NCBI GenBank assembly: GCA_024291935.2
Contig: CM044308.1
Span: 120,554,501-120,618,500 of the forward strand
From: Okapia johnstoni
Taxonomy: Eukaryota > Chordata > Mammalia > Artiodactyla > Giraffidae
Direction of reading: 5' to 3'
Length of the DNA: 64,000 nucleotides
Shown: piece by piece, positions 63,909 through 64,000 of the stretch
Position numbering within the stretch: the stretch's first letter is position 1
Layout of the letters: each line of letters starts with the position of its first letter
The notes under the pieces: model-generated
Databases searched by the model: none
What the model was told of the DNA's origin: nothing
Seen by the model: the letters and a program-made list of their open reading frames with translations, nothing else
Position numbers and translations under genes: made by a program

Positions 63909-64000
63909 AGCTTCCCTGGTGGCTCAGTCGGTAAAGAATCCACCTGTACTGCAGGAGACCTGAGTTCTATCCCTGGCTCAGGAAGATCCCCTCGAGAAGG
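63909..64000 (+). mobile_element. Bov-tA SINE, cut by window end
   Basis: AGCTTCCCTGGTGGCTCAG head and box B region GAGTTCTATCCCTGG; the tail lies beyond the window. Confidence 0.93.

Noticed and set aside
1..64000. Prokaryotic or viral operon, defence system or other gene cluster
   Set aside because: The repeat content identifies ruminant chromosomal DNA; no clustered genes, ribosome-binding sites or intact viral genes were seen.

Overview
This is nuclear DNA of a ruminant (a pecoran, most likely a bovid). The diagnosis rests on three repeat families that occur together only there: BovB (RTE-clade LINE), Bov-tA (tRNA-Glu-type head joined to a BovB 3' tail) and BOV-A2 (dimer of BovB tails). 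Cetartiodactyl CHR-type SINEs, L1 3' ends, and older MIR, L2, MaLR-LTR and hAT relics accompany them. Cattle, sheep, goat or another pecoran cannot be told apart by eye.

I found no host protein-coding exon that I can defend, no functional tRNA or rRNA gene, no CRISPR array and no operon. Nearly every open frame longer than 60 codons lies in a repeat, on one strand or the other. The window therefore reads as intergenic or deep-intronic sequence, and the useful annotation is the stratigraphy of insertions. The only protein-like material is BovB reverse transcriptase (best copies at 41.5-42.1 kb and 60.9-62.0 kb) and an unidentified AT-rich coding-like relic on the minus strand at 18.6-19.55 kb.

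Layout. 0-2.3 kb: a 460-bp block present twice at about 98% identity by eye. 2.3-10 kb: L1, CHR, a MaLR LTR, three BovB fragments in both orientations and several Bov-tA, including a MIR hit twice at one target site. 10-16 kb: an LTR split by two insertions, another MaLR LTR and a BovB-in-BovB insertion. 16-30 kb: BOV-A2, L2, L1M blocks, hAT relics and many Bov-tA. 30-42.4 kb: two CHR SINEs stacked on one target site, an L1 carrying a duplicated segment, a 1-kb L2 and two BovB copies. 42.4-45.4 kb and 46.8-47.85 kb: the only long stretches poor in repeats; the first contains a CpG-enriched part, the second a palindromic MEF2-type site and a small hairpin, so these are the best candidates for conserved regulatory DNA. 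48-60 kb: MIR, L2, BovB and CHR. 60.3-62.7 kb: an antisense ERV LTR broken by a BovB and two SINE-type insertions. 62.7-64 kb: three CHR SINEs and a Bov-tA cut by the window edge.

Family names were assigned from remembered consensus features, not from a search. Bov-tA, BOV-A2, BovB and CHR calls are firm; names for older repeats are less so. No new biological system was found.
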